Of a stretch of DNA of 64,000 nucleotides, positions 9,300-18,456 are shown in pieces. The notes under the pieces are model-generated. The model saw only the letters and a program-made list of their open reading frames with translations. It searched no databases and was not told the origin of the DNA. The stretch's first letter is position 1, and the number at the start of each line of letters is the position of its first letter. The DNA comes from JAVBTR01 sp031556065 (GTDB lineage Bacteria > Bacillota > Clostridia > Christensenellales > Aristaeellaceae), in contig JAVBTR010000020.1 of NCBI GenBank assembly GCA_031556065.1, positions 23,959-87,958 of the forward strand. Reading direction: 5' to 3'. The position numbers and the translations under genes are program-made.

Positions 9300-11000
9300 C
9301 TATTTCGTGCTGTCCACCCATGCCTGCGCATCCGCAATGACTTCAGTACCGCCAAGCGCATACCAGCTGGTGAGGAACGCATCGTAGCTATCAACACTTT
9401 CGCCAGTAATAATCTTAATGATGGTTTCAAGGGCAAGCTTTCTCAGCGTAGGCGCATATTCCGCCATATTTTCCGTAGGGCTGGTGTTATAAGCAGAAAT
9501 CACAAACCTATCTTCACTACGCATTTCTTCCAGCACCCGATAAGAGCCAATCTCCTCAAGATACACTGGGTATCTAGCCAAGCCTGTGAGCGTCAGTTCG
9601 TCTGTCAAATCCAGTGTGCCGTCATCACGGGTGGTAATGAATTTCATCAACGAATCGTAGCAACCGCGTTGTTCATTGGTTAAGCCTGTCGGATCGCCTT
9701 TTAACACAGCGGGGACTGCGGAATGATAGAAGCCGTAGTTTTTGAGCGAGGAACCGTTGATGTTGGTCAGCGAGGACTTCCAACCAGAGGTCTCGTTGCT
9801 GCCGCCAGCATATTTGATATACTCATCCTGGCTTGCCGGATAGCAAATCTTTTGCACAGCCAGATTCATAATCTTAATCAAAGCTTCAGGATGTTCGCAC
9901 TTGCTGCTGATCATGTACACATCAATGGCACCTGGTTTGATATATGCCTTGGAAGCCGCACCCTCCAAGCCACTGGGAATCGCGCCTGTCGTAATACGCG
10001 CATATGTCTTGCCAGCAATCCACAGATCGCGTGTGGGCATCTGGTTGCCCCAATAAGGCCCAAACCAAATACCGAACTTATCTGCCCCGGCATCAGCATA
10101 AACACGGTTAGCGTCCATGGTGATGAAGTCTTTAGCTAAAGTGCCATCCTTGTACATCTCCTGCAGCAATTGCAGCGCCTGTTTCATGCCATCTGCGTTG
10201 GTGCCGCCCCAGGTGATGTTGCCATTGCCGTCATCAATGAAAGCAAGTCCGTCAGGCCCCAGATAGGCGCCGTACCCGTTGAAAAAGCCATTGAAGCTTC
10301 CGATGCCGCCTGTCAGAACATCCACACCGTCCATCGCCAGGCCGTAGGTATCGTTTTCACCGTTGCCGTCCGGGTCATTGTATGTAAACGCATGGGCCAC
10401 AGCCTTTAACTCTTCCATCGTCTTTGGCATAGAAAGGCCCAGATTGTCCAGCCAGTCCTGCCGAACAAACATAACAGGGGCAGATTCGTAAGTATTCATT
10501 ATCTTTGGAATACCATACAGACGACCATTGATCATCAAGGAATCCAGTGTCAATCCGTCATCAGCGCCTAAGTACGCTTTCAGTTCAGCAGATGCATACT
10601 CTTCATACACATCGGTAATGTCTGCGATGACGCCAGTAAGCGCAAAGTTGGCGTAATCGGCCAATTCATTTGCACTCAGGTGAATAAAGTCGGGGTAATT
10701 GCCCGACATGATCGAGGCAGAAAGCTTTGTAGCAGCTTGTGAGGAGTCTACTTCGTATAGAATATCCAGAAGCATGTTGTTTTCCTTATACAAGTCGACC
10801 CATACATTGTTAGAAGACGTTTCGCCATTGTACCAAATCAAGTCATTTGCAAAGGAATAGCCAACCTTCAGCGTAACCGGCTCATCGAAACCATATAGAT
10901 TCTTTTCTGAATCCGGGGTACTAGCTGCTAGACTGCTTGAACACGTTCCAAGGGAAACAAGCATAACCAAAACCAACAGAATCGCCATTTTTGTCTTCAC
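9300..11000 (-). CDS. Extracellular solute-binding protein, LplA-type
   Basis: Ligand-capturing component of the importer, 566 residues, the large size typical of LplA-like proteins. The N terminus is a signal sequence (KMAILLVLVMLVSLGTCSSS); a cysteine at the end of the hydrophobic stretch may carry lipid, although LGTC is not a canonical lipobox. The start is GTG at 11000, placed by AGGAGGTAACGATT. It has its own promoter after the regulator gene (11039-11068), so binding protein, permeases, radical enzyme and activase can be induced separately from the two-component genes. Identity as a sugar-type binding protein is clear; the ligand is not. Confidence 0.85.
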   Translation of the reverse strand: MKTKMAILLVLVMLVSLGTCSSSLAASTPDSEKNLYGFDEPVTLKVGYSFANDLIWYNGETSSNNVWVDLYKENNMLLDILYEVDSSQAATKLSASIMSGNYPDFIHLSANELADYANFALTGVIADITDVYEEYASAELKAYLGADDGLTLDSLMINGRLYGIPKIMNTYESAPVMFVRQDWLDNLGLSMPKTMEELKAVAHAFTYNDPDGNGENDTYGLAMDGVDVLTGGIGSFNGFFNGYGAYLGPDGLAFIDDGNGNITWGGTNADGMKQALQLLQEMYKDGTLAKDFITMDANRVYADAGADKFGIWFGPYWGNQMPTRDLWIAGKTYARITTGAIPSGLEGAASKAYIKPGAIDVYMISSKCEHPEALIKIMNLAVQKICYPASQDEYIKYAGGSNETSGWKSSLTNINGSSLKNYGFYHSAVPAVLKGDPTGLTNEQRGCYDSLMKFITTRDDGTLDLTDELTLTGLARYPVYLEEIGSYRVLEEMRSEDRFVISAYNTSPTENMAEYAPTLRKLALETIIKIITGESVDSYDAFLTSWYALGGTEVIADAQAWVDSTK

Positions 11001-11038
11001 AATCGTTACCTCCTACGAATTTTGTTTTTTGTGCTTTA

Positions 11039-11068
11039 ATTGTACAATGTAGGAAGGGATTAATTCAA
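11039..11068 (-). promoter_or_regulatory. Promoter of the importer-glycyl radical enzyme operon
   Basis: On the minus strand TTGAAT (11063-11068) and TACAAT (11039-11044) are separated by 18 bases, just upstream of the binding-protein gene. The AraC-type regulator encoded immediately upstream is the likely activator, though no binding site could be defined. Confidence 0.6.
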
Positions 11069-11113
11069 CATGCATGTTTTTACATTCGTAACCTATTTTT
11101 ACTCGTTGAAGAT

Positions 11114-12760
11114 TTATGGCTGTCCACGATGCATCTCCCGATACTCCGCCGGCGAAATTCCTACTGCGTTTCGAAATGCCCGCGAAAATGAATGCGAAGA
11201 AGAATACCCGCATTTTGCAGATATATCCTGGACTTTCTCCGTGGTATGTTCCAAAAATTCTTTTGATAAATCCAGTCTTTTCTTTGTAATATAGTCGGTA
11301 ATTGTCATGCCGACCAGCTGCCTGAACAGACGGGATAGGTAGCTTGCGTTGAAGCCACCCACAGCAGCCAACGTTGTCAATGAGAGGTCTTTTGAAATGT
11401 TCCCATTAATATAGGTGATAATTCTTGACAATGCCCTGTCGCTTAATGTGTTTTCGTTTTCCGTTAGCAGATCATAAATTGCTTCTGACACGTTCAATAG
11501 GTACTGAGTAGCCTCGCCCCAACTATCATGTTCGTCCACTTTTGTCAATTTATAAAGGCCAACATGAAACGCGATTCGTTCATACAGGTTATTGTTGGTG
11601 ATAAATTGCAGCAGCAGGAGCGCTATGCTGTAATATAGCCCTAGCGCAAAGGGGTTGCGTAAGCTTTTGCCCTGAAATTCTTCCGACAGCGATAATAGCA
11701 GCTCATAATGTTCCTTGCGCTTGCGAAGTTCCAGAAATGTATTGAATCTTGTTACCTGGGCTAAAGTATCGGCCGATGCCGCCGGCACTGCATGGTATTC
11801 CTCAGGATTCGCCATCAATATCATCTCGCTGTTTTCTCCCACAAAGCTCACCAATGTCTGGCGCAATCCATTTGCGGTACGGGGCAGCTCCTGCCGGCTG
11901 ACCGGAGCAGCTGTATAAGCAGCAGAAAATGTGTTTTTGTAAACCTTGTGAAAGACATTCTGTGCATATTCAAGACCACCAAGGGTTAGCGACAGTGTGC
12001 TTTCCCAGTTGGTCTCTTCGCTTTTGGGTTGTATAAAAAGGTAGATATGGCGATTTTCCTTAATGTATGAGCAAGATGCAATCTTCTCGGAAATACTATC
12101 CGGCAGAATGGCGGCCAGCTCTTCCAGCAATGTAAGTTGCCCCTGCCACAAATGATGGTTGCTGCCGGGGTCGATTCTAAATATGAACAGTAAAACATCT
12201 CTGTATAAATCCAGCGGAACATCCAATCCTTGCAGTGGGTCCTCCGCTTTTTTTGCAGAATACGCCTCGCATTGCATATCGTCTCCGGACAACAGTGAAG
12301 CCAGCACTTCTCGCCTGATCCAGTGGTTGGCAATTTCTAGCGTTCTTTCCCGCTGCCTGCGAATCTCCTCCTGGGCCAGATCCGACTCTATTTCATCCAG
12401 CACCTGTCTGACGGTATCCTGAATAGCCTCATCGCTTTCGCTCTTCAATATGTAGCGGATGTCTTTATGACGGATAAGTTCATATACATTATCGAAATTA
12501 CGATAACCCGTAAGAAAAACCACCCGGCACCGGGGCCAATTCTCTTTGATTTTATAAAAAAGCGTGATCCCATCCATAGAGGGCATGCGAATATCCGTTA
12601 ACACTACATCGAATTTTACACGATTGAGCAACCCGAGTGCTTCCGGCGCGGAATTGGCTATATATACCTCGATATCTCTGTCAAAGTCGTAGCGAAACAG
12701 TTCCTCCAACCAAGTCAAAATCTCCCATTCATCATCCACAATCAGTAGATTCTGGCTCAT
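11114..12760 (-). CDS. Response regulator, YesN-type (REC + AraC)
   Basis: Cytoplasmic regulator of 548 residues. Residues 1-125 are a receiver domain with the acidic pair in IVDDEWE and phosphoacceptor Asp in VLTDIRMPSMDG. A long middle region of low similarity follows, then a C-terminal AraC double helix-turn-helix (TLAAVGGFNASYLSRLFRQL and CGYSSSHSFSRAFRN). This is the YesN layout, normally paired with a YesM-type kinase that senses sugars or binding proteins. It overlaps the end of the kinase gene by 29 bases, so the pair is translationally linked. It probably activates the importer and radical enzyme genes just downstream. Confidence 0.9.
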   Translation of the reverse strand: MSQNLLIVDDEWEILTWLEELFRYDFDRDIEVYIANSAPEALGLLNRVKFDVVLTDIRMPSMDGITLFYKIKENWPRCRVVFLTGYRNFDNVYELIRHKDIRYILKSESDEAIQDTVRQVLDEIESDLAQEEIRRQRERTLEIANHWIRREVLASLLSGDDMQCEAYSAKKAEDPLQGLDVPLDLYRDVLLFIFRIDPGSNHHLWQGQLTLLEELAAILPDSISEKIASCSYIKENRHIYLFIQPKSEETNWESTLSLTLGGLEYAQNVFHKVYKNTFSAAYTAAPVSRQELPRTANGLRQTLVSFVGENSEMILMANPEEYHAVPAASADTLAQVTRFNTFLELRKRKEHYELLLSLSEEFQGKSLRNPFALGLYYSIALLLLQFITNNNLYERIAFHVGLYKLTKVDEHDSWGEATQYLLNVSEAIYDLLTENENTLSDRALSRIITYINGNISKDLSLTTLAAVGGFNASYLSRLFRQLVGMTITDYITKKRLDLSKEFLEHTTEKVQDISAKCGYSSSHSFSRAFRNAVGISPAEYREMHRGQP

Positions 12761-14504
12761 GCCATTTCTCTCCCTTTTCTATATAAACAGTTACTCTCAC
12801 CCCGCCCAGTGAACTGCGAGAAACCTGTAGTCCACCCTGCCCCTTAAAATAAATTTCCAACCTCCGATGAATGTTGCGTATGCCGGTGATCTCGCCATCA
12901 TCCCCCTCATCCAGCATTTTTTGCATATCTTCAATTTCTGAATCCTTAGCCTCCTGACCATTGTCCTCCACGTGAATGAGAAGTGTGTTGTTTTCCTCCA
13001 CAAAGGAGATTCGCAGCAAGCCGTCCTTTATGGTGTTTTCCAACCCATGTTCCAGTGCGTTCTCCAGCAACGGCTGCAATATCAGCCGTGGAACCATCAG
13101 GGATTGAAAGCTTTCAGGCAGGATTCCAAATTGAATGGTCAGGCGGCTGATAAACCGGCTGCCTTGAATAGCCGCATAGCTCTTTGCGTGTTCAACCTCC
13201 TCCCTAAGCATAATAAAATCTGAGGCATCTCGGGTCAAAAACCGAAAATAGTTCCCCAAATGATCGGCTAATTCCTGCGCATTTTTATAATCATGCCGTT
13301 GTACACGCCGGCTTAGCGCAAAAAAGCTATTATATAAAAAGTGAGGATTGATCTGAGCCTGTAAATGTTTGAGCTGGGCCCGCTGTGCAAGATTTTTCTG
13401 AACATATACTTCCGATATCAGCTGTTCCGCATTTTCAATCATATTATTGAAGCCTTCATACAGATAGACAAACTCGTCCTCTCCCGTATGGTGAATACGT
13501 TTTGTCCAGTTCCCAATCTTGAACTCTGAGAATGCGTTTAGGAGTATATGTAAGGGTTCATGAATTATCTTGCGGGTGTACATGGCAAAAAAAGCAAACA
13601 TCAGCGTTACACTCCCAAGTACAAAAAACATTTGTGTCTGAATTTGGCGGATGGAGCGCATGATCGGTTCCTCTTTTACGTACTGTGCAAACAACCCAAG
13701 ACCGCCCGTTTCTCCGGTAAATACTAAATACCAATCGCCGCCAATCAAAAGTCGTTGAACCATAATAGGCTTCCCTGCCTCATCTCTTTCCAAACAGGCG
13801 CAGATAGCCGACGCAACGCTCTTCCCGCGGGTGTTTTCCAATAGCAGATTTTCCGCCTCCCAGTAAATAAAAGCGCCGCTTGATTCTGTCGTATTCAAAG
13901 AAGCCATACTTCGACGAATCATCTCCGGTGAAAACGAAATAATCAAAACATGATTAGGAAGGGAGTCCGACTGAACACGCGGAACCCCGGTCTCCACAAG
14001 AAGCAACTTGGATTCAACGTAGCTAAGGCCGTGTTTATCATGCTCCACATAGGTTTGCAGCGCAGTATAATCATCCGCAGACATTCTGGTTACCCCGGCC
14101 TGAGTGATTTTATAATTTGATTTAGGCAGCAATAAGATGCCATTGTCAACCAGGTCACTAACGCCAGTAATGGTCACAAGACGCTCGCGCAAAGACAGCA
14201 AATACTCGCGCCGTTCATAGTCGGTAAGCTCAATCAACGGACTTACCATAAAGGGTAACCTGCGGTCATTAAAGAAATCGATTTGCAAATCATGCACATG
14301 AGAAATTTCGCTTTCCAATGTGTTGAGATAATAGTTCGTATTTGCCTTCATTCTTTCATAGGTAGCACCCGTTGTAATCTGGATTGCGCTGTTTTGAAGG
14401 ATATAAAATAACAGCATGTTCAGTGCGACGATTATGGCAAAGCCAAGCAGCTGTTTCGTCTGAATAGATGATACCCACCGTATCCGCCGTACATGTTCAG
14501 CCAT
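12732..14504 (-). CDS. Sensor histidine kinase, YesM-type
   Basis: Membrane sensor of 590 residues: first transmembrane helix around residues 19-40, an extracytoplasmic sensing region of about 250 residues, a second helix near 295-315 (FFVLGSVTLMFAFFAMY), a HAMP linker, then the His_kinase domain with phosphoacceptor INPHFLYNS and a HATPase_c domain with N-box LLENALEHG. The start at 14504 has an excellent AAGGAGG site; an open frame reaching 14540 lacks one. It is the first gene of the locus and has its own TTGACT/TATTAT promoter. The sensed signal is probably the importer's ligand, directly or through the binding protein. Confidence 0.9.
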   Translation of the reverse strand: MAEHVRRIRWVSSIQTKQLLGFAIIVALNMLLFYILQNSAIQITTGATYERMKANTNYYLNTLESEISHVHDLQIDFFNDRRLPFMVSPLIELTDYERREYLLSLRERLVTITGVSDLVDNGILLLPKSNYKITQAGVTRMSADDYTALQTYVEHDKHGLSYVESKLLLVETGVPRVQSDSLPNHVLIISFSPEMIRRSMASLNTTESSGAFIYWEAENLLLENTRGKSVASAICACLERDEAGKPIMVQRLLIGGDWYLVFTGETGGLGLFAQYVKEEPIMRSIRQIQTQMFFVLGSVTLMFAFFAMYTRKIIHEPLHILLNAFSEFKIGNWTKRIHHTGEDEFVYLYEGFNNMIENAEQLISEVYVQKNLAQRAQLKHLQAQINPHFLYNSFFALSRRVQRHDYKNAQELADHLGNYFRFLTRDASDFIMLREEVEHAKSYAAIQGSRFISRLTIQFGILPESFQSLMVPRLILQPLLENALEHGLENTIKDGLLRISFVEENNTLLIHVEDNGQEAKDSEIEDMQKMLDEGDDGEITGIRNIHRRLEIYFKGQGGLQVSRSSLGGVRVTVYIEKGEKWHEPESTDCG

Positions 14505-14550
14505 GTTTTGCCTCCTTACGGCCAGAATTATTAAGAACAAGTTTGCACTG

Positions 14551-14579
14551 ATAATAGCACTTTAAAATAGGACAGTCAA
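14551..14579 (-). promoter_or_regulatory. Promoter of the kinase-regulator genes
   Basis: Minus-strand TTGACT (14574-14579) and TATTAT (14551-14556) with exactly 17 bases between them, about 47 bases before the kinase start codon. The -35 hexamer abuts the terminator hairpin of the neighbouring operon. Confidence 0.7.
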
Positions 14580-14581
14580 GA

Positions 14582-14623
14582 AAACCGAGGCAGTCAGATC
14601 TTGCCTGACTGCCTCGGTTTTTA
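14582..14623. terminator. Strong hairpin terminator, usable on both strands
   Basis: AAAACCGAGGCAGTCA and TGACTGCCTCGGTTTT form a near-perfect stem with an 8-10-base loop, with T runs on either strand. On the minus strand it would stop read-through from the permease operon at 15-18 kb before the next promoter. Between it and the repeat element (14628-14784) no gene was recognised; a short open stretch there may be a decayed coding fragment. Confidence 0.75.
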
Positions 14624-14784
14624 ATCATTGCTCAATCATTGTTACCATGCAAAGCTCACTGAAGACGGCGGCAAATCGCACGCCATATCGGTATTCTCCA
14701 TCTTGCAGGTCAAGGAGCTAGCCCCACCCCACCGCCGCCCGTTTTACGGTTCCGGGATTGCTCGACTCGATAAAATGGCATTGA

Positions 14785-14949
14785 TTAGGGCGTGTTTCAA
14801 AACTCCGGGGTGCGCAGATTCGAGAGGCAAAAACGCCAGTACAAGGCGTTAAACCGCAAGAAAGTGGCGCTATTTCAAGGTTTAGCAACGCAGTAATGGC
14901 GTTTTTGCTACCGAAGATGTGCGCCATGGGGGGGTGAAACACGCCCTAG
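14785..14949. mobile_element. MITE-like element with terminal inverted repeats
   Basis: A 159-base unit (14788-14946) begins GGGCGTGTTTCA and ends TGAAACACGCCC, flanked by TA on both sides, suggesting a TA target duplication. The inverted similarity continues inward: GGCAAAAACGCC on the left matches GGCGTTTTTGC on the right. There is no room for a transposase, so it is non-autonomous. The left end is repeated exactly at 3935-3955. The flanks up to 15032 show no gene. Confidence 0.7.
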
Positions 14950-15032
14950 TACATTATCCAGCACTTTTTAGGATGATTCAAGTGTAAACACCCACTTTGG
15001 ATTGAATCCGGATTTTCGTTGAAGAGGGAATG

Positions 15033-15063
15033 AAAAAATGCAGTTCAGAAATAAAACCTGCAT
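15033..15063 (-). terminator. Terminator of the second importer operon
   Basis: On the minus strand ATGCAG...CTGCAT followed by TTTTTTC lies 24 bases after the permease stop. The stem is short (6 pairs plus a bulged extension), so it may be weak; the stronger hairpin at 14582-14623 would back it up. Confidence 0.4.
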
Positions 15064-15086
15064 AGGGTTTCTTATTCCTTTTTCTT

Positions 15087-15917
15087 TTATCCCTTCAGCC
15101 CGCTTGTGGCAATGCCCTGTACAAAGAACCGTTGAAACGCCAAGAACACCACAGCTACCGGGATCAGCGACAGCACGGAAGCGGCCATCAGCAAACCGTA
15201 CTCAGTTGAATACATGCCTATAAACATGCGTATCCCCAGGGGAATGGTCTTGTTGCCCATAGAATCGAAGTAAATCATGGGCCCCATGAAATCGTTCCAG
15301 ATGCTTACAAAGCTGAAAATGGAAAGTGTGGCGATAACAGGCTTGCTTAGAGGCAATACAATTTTAAAGTAGATGCCGTATTCTGTCAGCCCATCGATCC
15401 GCGCCGCTTCCAGCAGTTCATCGGGAATGGATTGATAGAACTGCCGCATTAAAAATACCCCGAAGGCGATAAAGCTTTGAATAAGTATGTAGCCCAAATG
15501 GCTATCGATCAGGCCGAATATACGTAGCTCCACATATTGGGGCAGCATGTATACCTGCCAAGGGATGGCAATGGTGGCGACATAAGCGAAAAACAGCGTA
15601 TCCCGGCCCTTAAAACGGCATTTGGTAAAGCCATAGGCCGCAAAGCTGCTCGTAAGCACCTGGATCAGCGTTACGAGGATGGATAGCTTAAAAGAATTGA
15701 AGGTAAATTGTCCAAAAGGAATCTTTTGCCAGATTTTCGCATAATTCTGCCATTCCGGCTTGCTGGGAATCCACTGAATGGGCACGGTAAAAACATCCTT
15801 ATCCAGTTTAAGGGATGCAGAGAGCATCCAAAAAAGCGGCAGAAGGGTCAATAAGGTCAGCAGCACCAGCAGCAAATAGCGCAGGACCATGCTCACAGGG
15901 TTTTTACGCTCTATCAT
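15087..15917 (-). CDS. Carbohydrate ABC permease, MalG/AraQ-like
   Basis: Inner-membrane subunit (276 residues, six predicted helices) of a second CUT1 importer, with the EAA loop EAARIDGLTEYGIYFKIVLP and a C terminus ending GIATSGLKG as in MalG-type subunits. AAGGAGGGAAGGAA precedes the start. It is the last gene of a three-gene operon with permease and binding protein upstream, 12 bases from its partner. No ATPase is encoded locally. Confidence 0.92.
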   Translation of the reverse strand: MIERKNPVSMVLRYLLLVLLTLLTLLPLFWMLSASLKLDKDVFTVPIQWIPSKPEWQNYAKIWQKIPFGQFTFNSFKLSILVTLIQVLTSSFAAYGFTKCRFKGRDTLFFAYVATIAIPWQVYMLPQYVELRIFGLIDSHLGYILIQSFIAFGVFLMRQFYQSIPDELLEAARIDGLTEYGIYFKIVLPLSKPVIATLSIFSFVSIWNDFMGPMIYFDSMGNKTIPLGIRMFIGMYSTEYGLLMAASVLSLIPVAVVFLAFQRFFVQGIATSGLKG

Positions 15918-15929
15918 TTCCTTCCCTCC

Positions 15930-16850
15930 TTACCGATCCATGCGTTTTTCTACGCGGGTTTGAATAAACATAAACACCAGAATAATGCCAAACAGCACAA
16001 ACGCCGCCGCAGAGGTTTGGCCATAATTAAAGGATATAAACGCTTTGTTGTAAATAAAGTTGGATAAAAGCGTGGTTGCCGTCCCCGGACCGCCCTCTGT
16101 CATGGCAAAGATTAAATCGAAGGATTTAAAGCTGTTAATGGTGAGCATCATCAGCACGAAAAAGGTGGAAGGCGCCAACATAGGCAATGTAATATGCCAG
16201 AAATTCTGCCAGGGGCTGGCACCGTCGATAGCGGAAGCTTCACGGAGCTCGACGGGAATATCTTGAAGGGCTGCCAGGTACACAATCATATAATAGCCCA
16301 TTTGCTTCCAAACATAGACGATCATCACAGCGGGAAGCGCCCACTGGGTGGAAGCGATCCAGCCAGGGGGATCCACTACACCGCAAAAGCGCAAAAGCAT
16401 ATTGATCGGCCCCATATCCTTCATGAACAATAGTTTCCATACCACTGCCACGGAGATCATGCTGGCTACGTAGGGGAAAAAGATAGCGCTTCTAAAAAAG
16501 CCCTTGCCCTTGAGCTTGCCGTTTAATAATATGGCCAGGCCCAGGGAGGCGAACAGCGTAACGGCCACCGTTACCACTGTAAAAATCATCGTCTTTTCAA
16601 GGGCCTGCTTAAATGCCCTTTGGCCAAACAAGGAAATAAAATTTTTAAGCCCAATAAACTCCATGGGATTAAAGCCGTCCCATTTCATGAAGCTAAGCAC
16701 CACTGAAAAGCCAACGGGAATCAGAACAAAGATTAGAAAACCTAAAAAGTTGGGCGCGATAAATGACAAACCGATCAAGGTATTGCGCGCTTCCAAGGAC
16801 AGACCCTTTTTCTTCCCCTTGGCAGGCACAACCGCATGCTGAGCCATCAT
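15930..16850 (-). CDS. Carbohydrate ABC permease, MalF/UgpA-like
   Basis: Partner permease (306 residues) with six transmembrane helices and the EAA loop EASAIDGASPWQNFWHITLP. Its N-terminal cytoplasmic tail is basic and Lys-rich (KGKKKG). An AGGAGG site precedes two consecutive ATG codons, so the start may be 16850 or 16847. It lies 66 bases after the binding-protein gene, across a perfect palindrome that could act as a partial terminator. Confidence 0.92.
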   Translation of the reverse strand: MMAQHAVVPAKGKKKGLSLEARNTLIGLSFIAPNFLGFLIFVLIPVGFSVVLSFMKWDGFNPMEFIGLKNFISLFGQRAFKQALEKTMIFTVVTVAVTLFASLGLAILLNGKLKGKGFFRSAIFFPYVASMISVAVVWKLLFMKDMGPINMLLRFCGVVDPPGWIASTQWALPAVMIVYVWKQMGYYMIVYLAALQDIPVELREASAIDGASPWQNFWHITLPMLAPSTFFVLMMLTINSFKSFDLIFAMTEGGPGTATTLLSNFIYNKAFISFNYGQTSAAAFVLFGIILVFMFIQTRVEKRMDR

Positions 16851-16875
16851 CCAGCCTCCTTTACACTTAAAATGA

Positions 16876-16899
16876 GAGGGCGGGCAATTGCCCGCCCTC
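16876..16899 (-). terminator. Intra-operon hairpin after the binding-protein gene
   Basis: A perfect 24-base palindrome, GAGGGCGGGCAATTGCCCGCCCTC, lies 17 bases after the binding-protein stop and before the permease. Such stems often protect the 3' end of binding-protein mRNA or partly terminate, giving more binding protein than permease. Only a weak T run follows on the minus strand. Confidence 0.55.
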
Positions 16900-16916
16900 A
16901 GACTGCTTATTAACGC

Positions 16917-18170
16917 TTACTGTGCCTGGATTTCGGCAGACAACGCGCCCATTTCAGCCAGACCATCATCAATGGAAACTTCCTTGAGCATAATCAGACC
17001 ATGCTGTTCGCCCAACATCTGGTTTACATCGGCCACCAGATCCATCATGGGGCGATCCAGGCTGATGTTCTTAACGATCAGCGCTTCCAGCGCGCCTTCG
17101 GGCATGCCATCAGCACCTGCAAGAGCCTTAAGGGTTTCGTCGCTGGAGCGGCTGGGAATAGCAAAGCCTTCAGAATAAATCTTCGCGCCTTCTTCGCTGG
17201 TAACAAACTTAACAAATTCCCAAGCAGCATCCTTGTTCTTAGAGTTTTCGTTGATGGCGATGGGGGTCACAGAGCCCACTGTCCAGCCAGCTTCAACGTT
17301 TTCGGGGTGAGGGAGGGTGGCGACGCCCCAGTTTACATCGCTTTCACCAGCGGTTTTCTTTTGGATAATGGTGGTCAGAAACCAGGTGCCCATGGGCAGG
17401 GTAGCTACATTGCCCTGGAGGAAGGGGCTGGAATAATGGATGCTGCCAGTCTTAAGGGTAGCATAATCCATAATGGTGCCGGCATCCTGCATGCGCAGCG
17501 CCATTTCATAAGCGGGCTTAAAGAAGCTGTAATCGGTATCCATAATGGTGTGCTGGCCATCCTGCACGCCCCAGTTTTGCACGCACGCCTGCCAAGTATG
17601 AAGGAAGCCGCCGTATTTCTTATCTGCGCCTTCGCCGGAGGTCAGCTTCGCACACAGTTCTTCCCACTGGGCCCAAGTCATGTCATTGGAGGGGTATTCA
17701 ATGCCAGCGGCATCAAAAATGTCCTTGTTGTAGAACAACACATAGTAGCCAGTGCTGGCAGGCAGCGCCACGATTTTGCCGTTCATCTCAAAGCGTTCGG
17801 CCAAGCCGGAATAATCCGCCAGGTTGATGCCATCACGGGTGATGTACTCGCTCAAATCGGCTAATTGGCCTTTGGCAGCCAAGCCGCCGGTGGTGTCGCC
17901 GTCTTTAATCCAGAACGCATCTACGTCACTGCCGCCATTGAGCATAACGCTCAGTTTGGTGGTATAGTCAGCAGAAGGGGTATCGGCAATTTCTACCTTG
18001 ATGCCAGGGTTGGCTGCTTCGAAAGCGTCGATCATGGGCTGAATGTAGAGCATGGTCGCAGTATCCCAGTTCGCTACCTTAATGGTAACAGGGGCCTCGC
18101 TTGCCATTGCCGTGGAACAGATAGAGAGGATAAGCATCAGGCTCAGCATCAGGGATAAACATTTTTTCAT
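16917..18170 (-). CDS. Carbohydrate ABC solute-binding protein, MalE-type
   Basis: Secreted or membrane-attached ligand receptor of 417 residues for the second importer. The signal sequence is KKCLSLMLSLMLILSICSTAMA, followed by a family 1 extracellular solute-binding fold (TIKVANWDTATMLYIQPMID, GLAAKGQLADLSEYI, FVTSEEGAKIYSEG). It is the first gene of the operon and divergent from the kinase-regulator pair that probably controls it. The ligand is not predictable beyond a sugar or glycoside. Confidence 0.9.
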   Translation of the reverse strand: MKKCLSLMLSLMLILSICSTAMASEAPVTIKVANWDTATMLYIQPMIDAFEAANPGIKVEIADTPSADYTTKLSVMLNGGSDVDAFWIKDGDTTGGLAAKGQLADLSEYITRDGINLADYSGLAERFEMNGKIVALPASTGYYVLFYNKDIFDAAGIEYPSNDMTWAQWEELCAKLTSGEGADKKYGGFLHTWQACVQNWGVQDGQHTIMDTDYSFFKPAYEMALRMQDAGTIMDYATLKTGSIHYSSPFLQGNVATLPMGTWFLTTIIQKKTAGESDVNWGVATLPHPENVEAGWTVGSVTPIAINENSKNKDAAWEFVKFVTSEEGAKIYSEGFAIPSRSSDETLKALAGADGMPEGALEALIVKNISLDRPMMDLVADVNQMLGEQHGLIMLKEVSIDDGLAEMGALSAEIQAQ

Positions 18171-18248
18171 GGTGACAGCTCCTTTTCTTTTTGTTCGTCC
18201 TATTGGTTTTTAAGAGACATCATTTTCGTCTCCTCGCTTAATGTCTTT

Positions 18249-18254
18249 ATCATA
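18249..18254 (-). promoter_or_regulatory. Possible -10 of the second importer operon
   Basis: TATGAT on the minus strand, about 79 bases before the binding-protein start. No good -35 is visible at the right spacing, as expected for an activator-dependent promoter. The divergent gap 18171-18456 otherwise holds control sequence only, including a GAGAC/GTCTC stem at 18213-18231. Confidence 0.35.
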
Positions 18255-18412
18255 GCGTTTTCCGCCCAGATCGTACATACAAAATTCTATGGGGCTTGCA
18301 TACTATTTTAGACTTTTTTTGTCTGTTCCGCCACATCGGATGCATACTATTTGCGAAATCAGTACAATTTTATGTTTTTCATTTTTCGCTACGCATATGG
18401 CCAGTGATGCGT

Positions 18413-18418
18413 TATAAT
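18413..18418 (+). promoter_or_regulatory. -10 box of the second kinase-regulator pair
   Basis: TATAAT 39 bases before the kinase start codon; no convincing -35 hexamer is seen 16-18 bases upstream. Confidence 0.45.
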
Positions 18419-18456
18419 GAAAGCAGTTTAAAGCAACATACCGAGAGGGTGAAAAC

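Noticed and set aside
14628..14852. Short plus-strand open frame beside the MITE
   Set aside because: It would start at TTG without a site, runs into the element and has no family; at most a decayed fragment.
17001..17864. Plus-strand open frame opposite the second binding-protein gene (287 codons)
   Set aside because: Antisense shadow of a clear solute-binding protein; no initiation signal and no domain.
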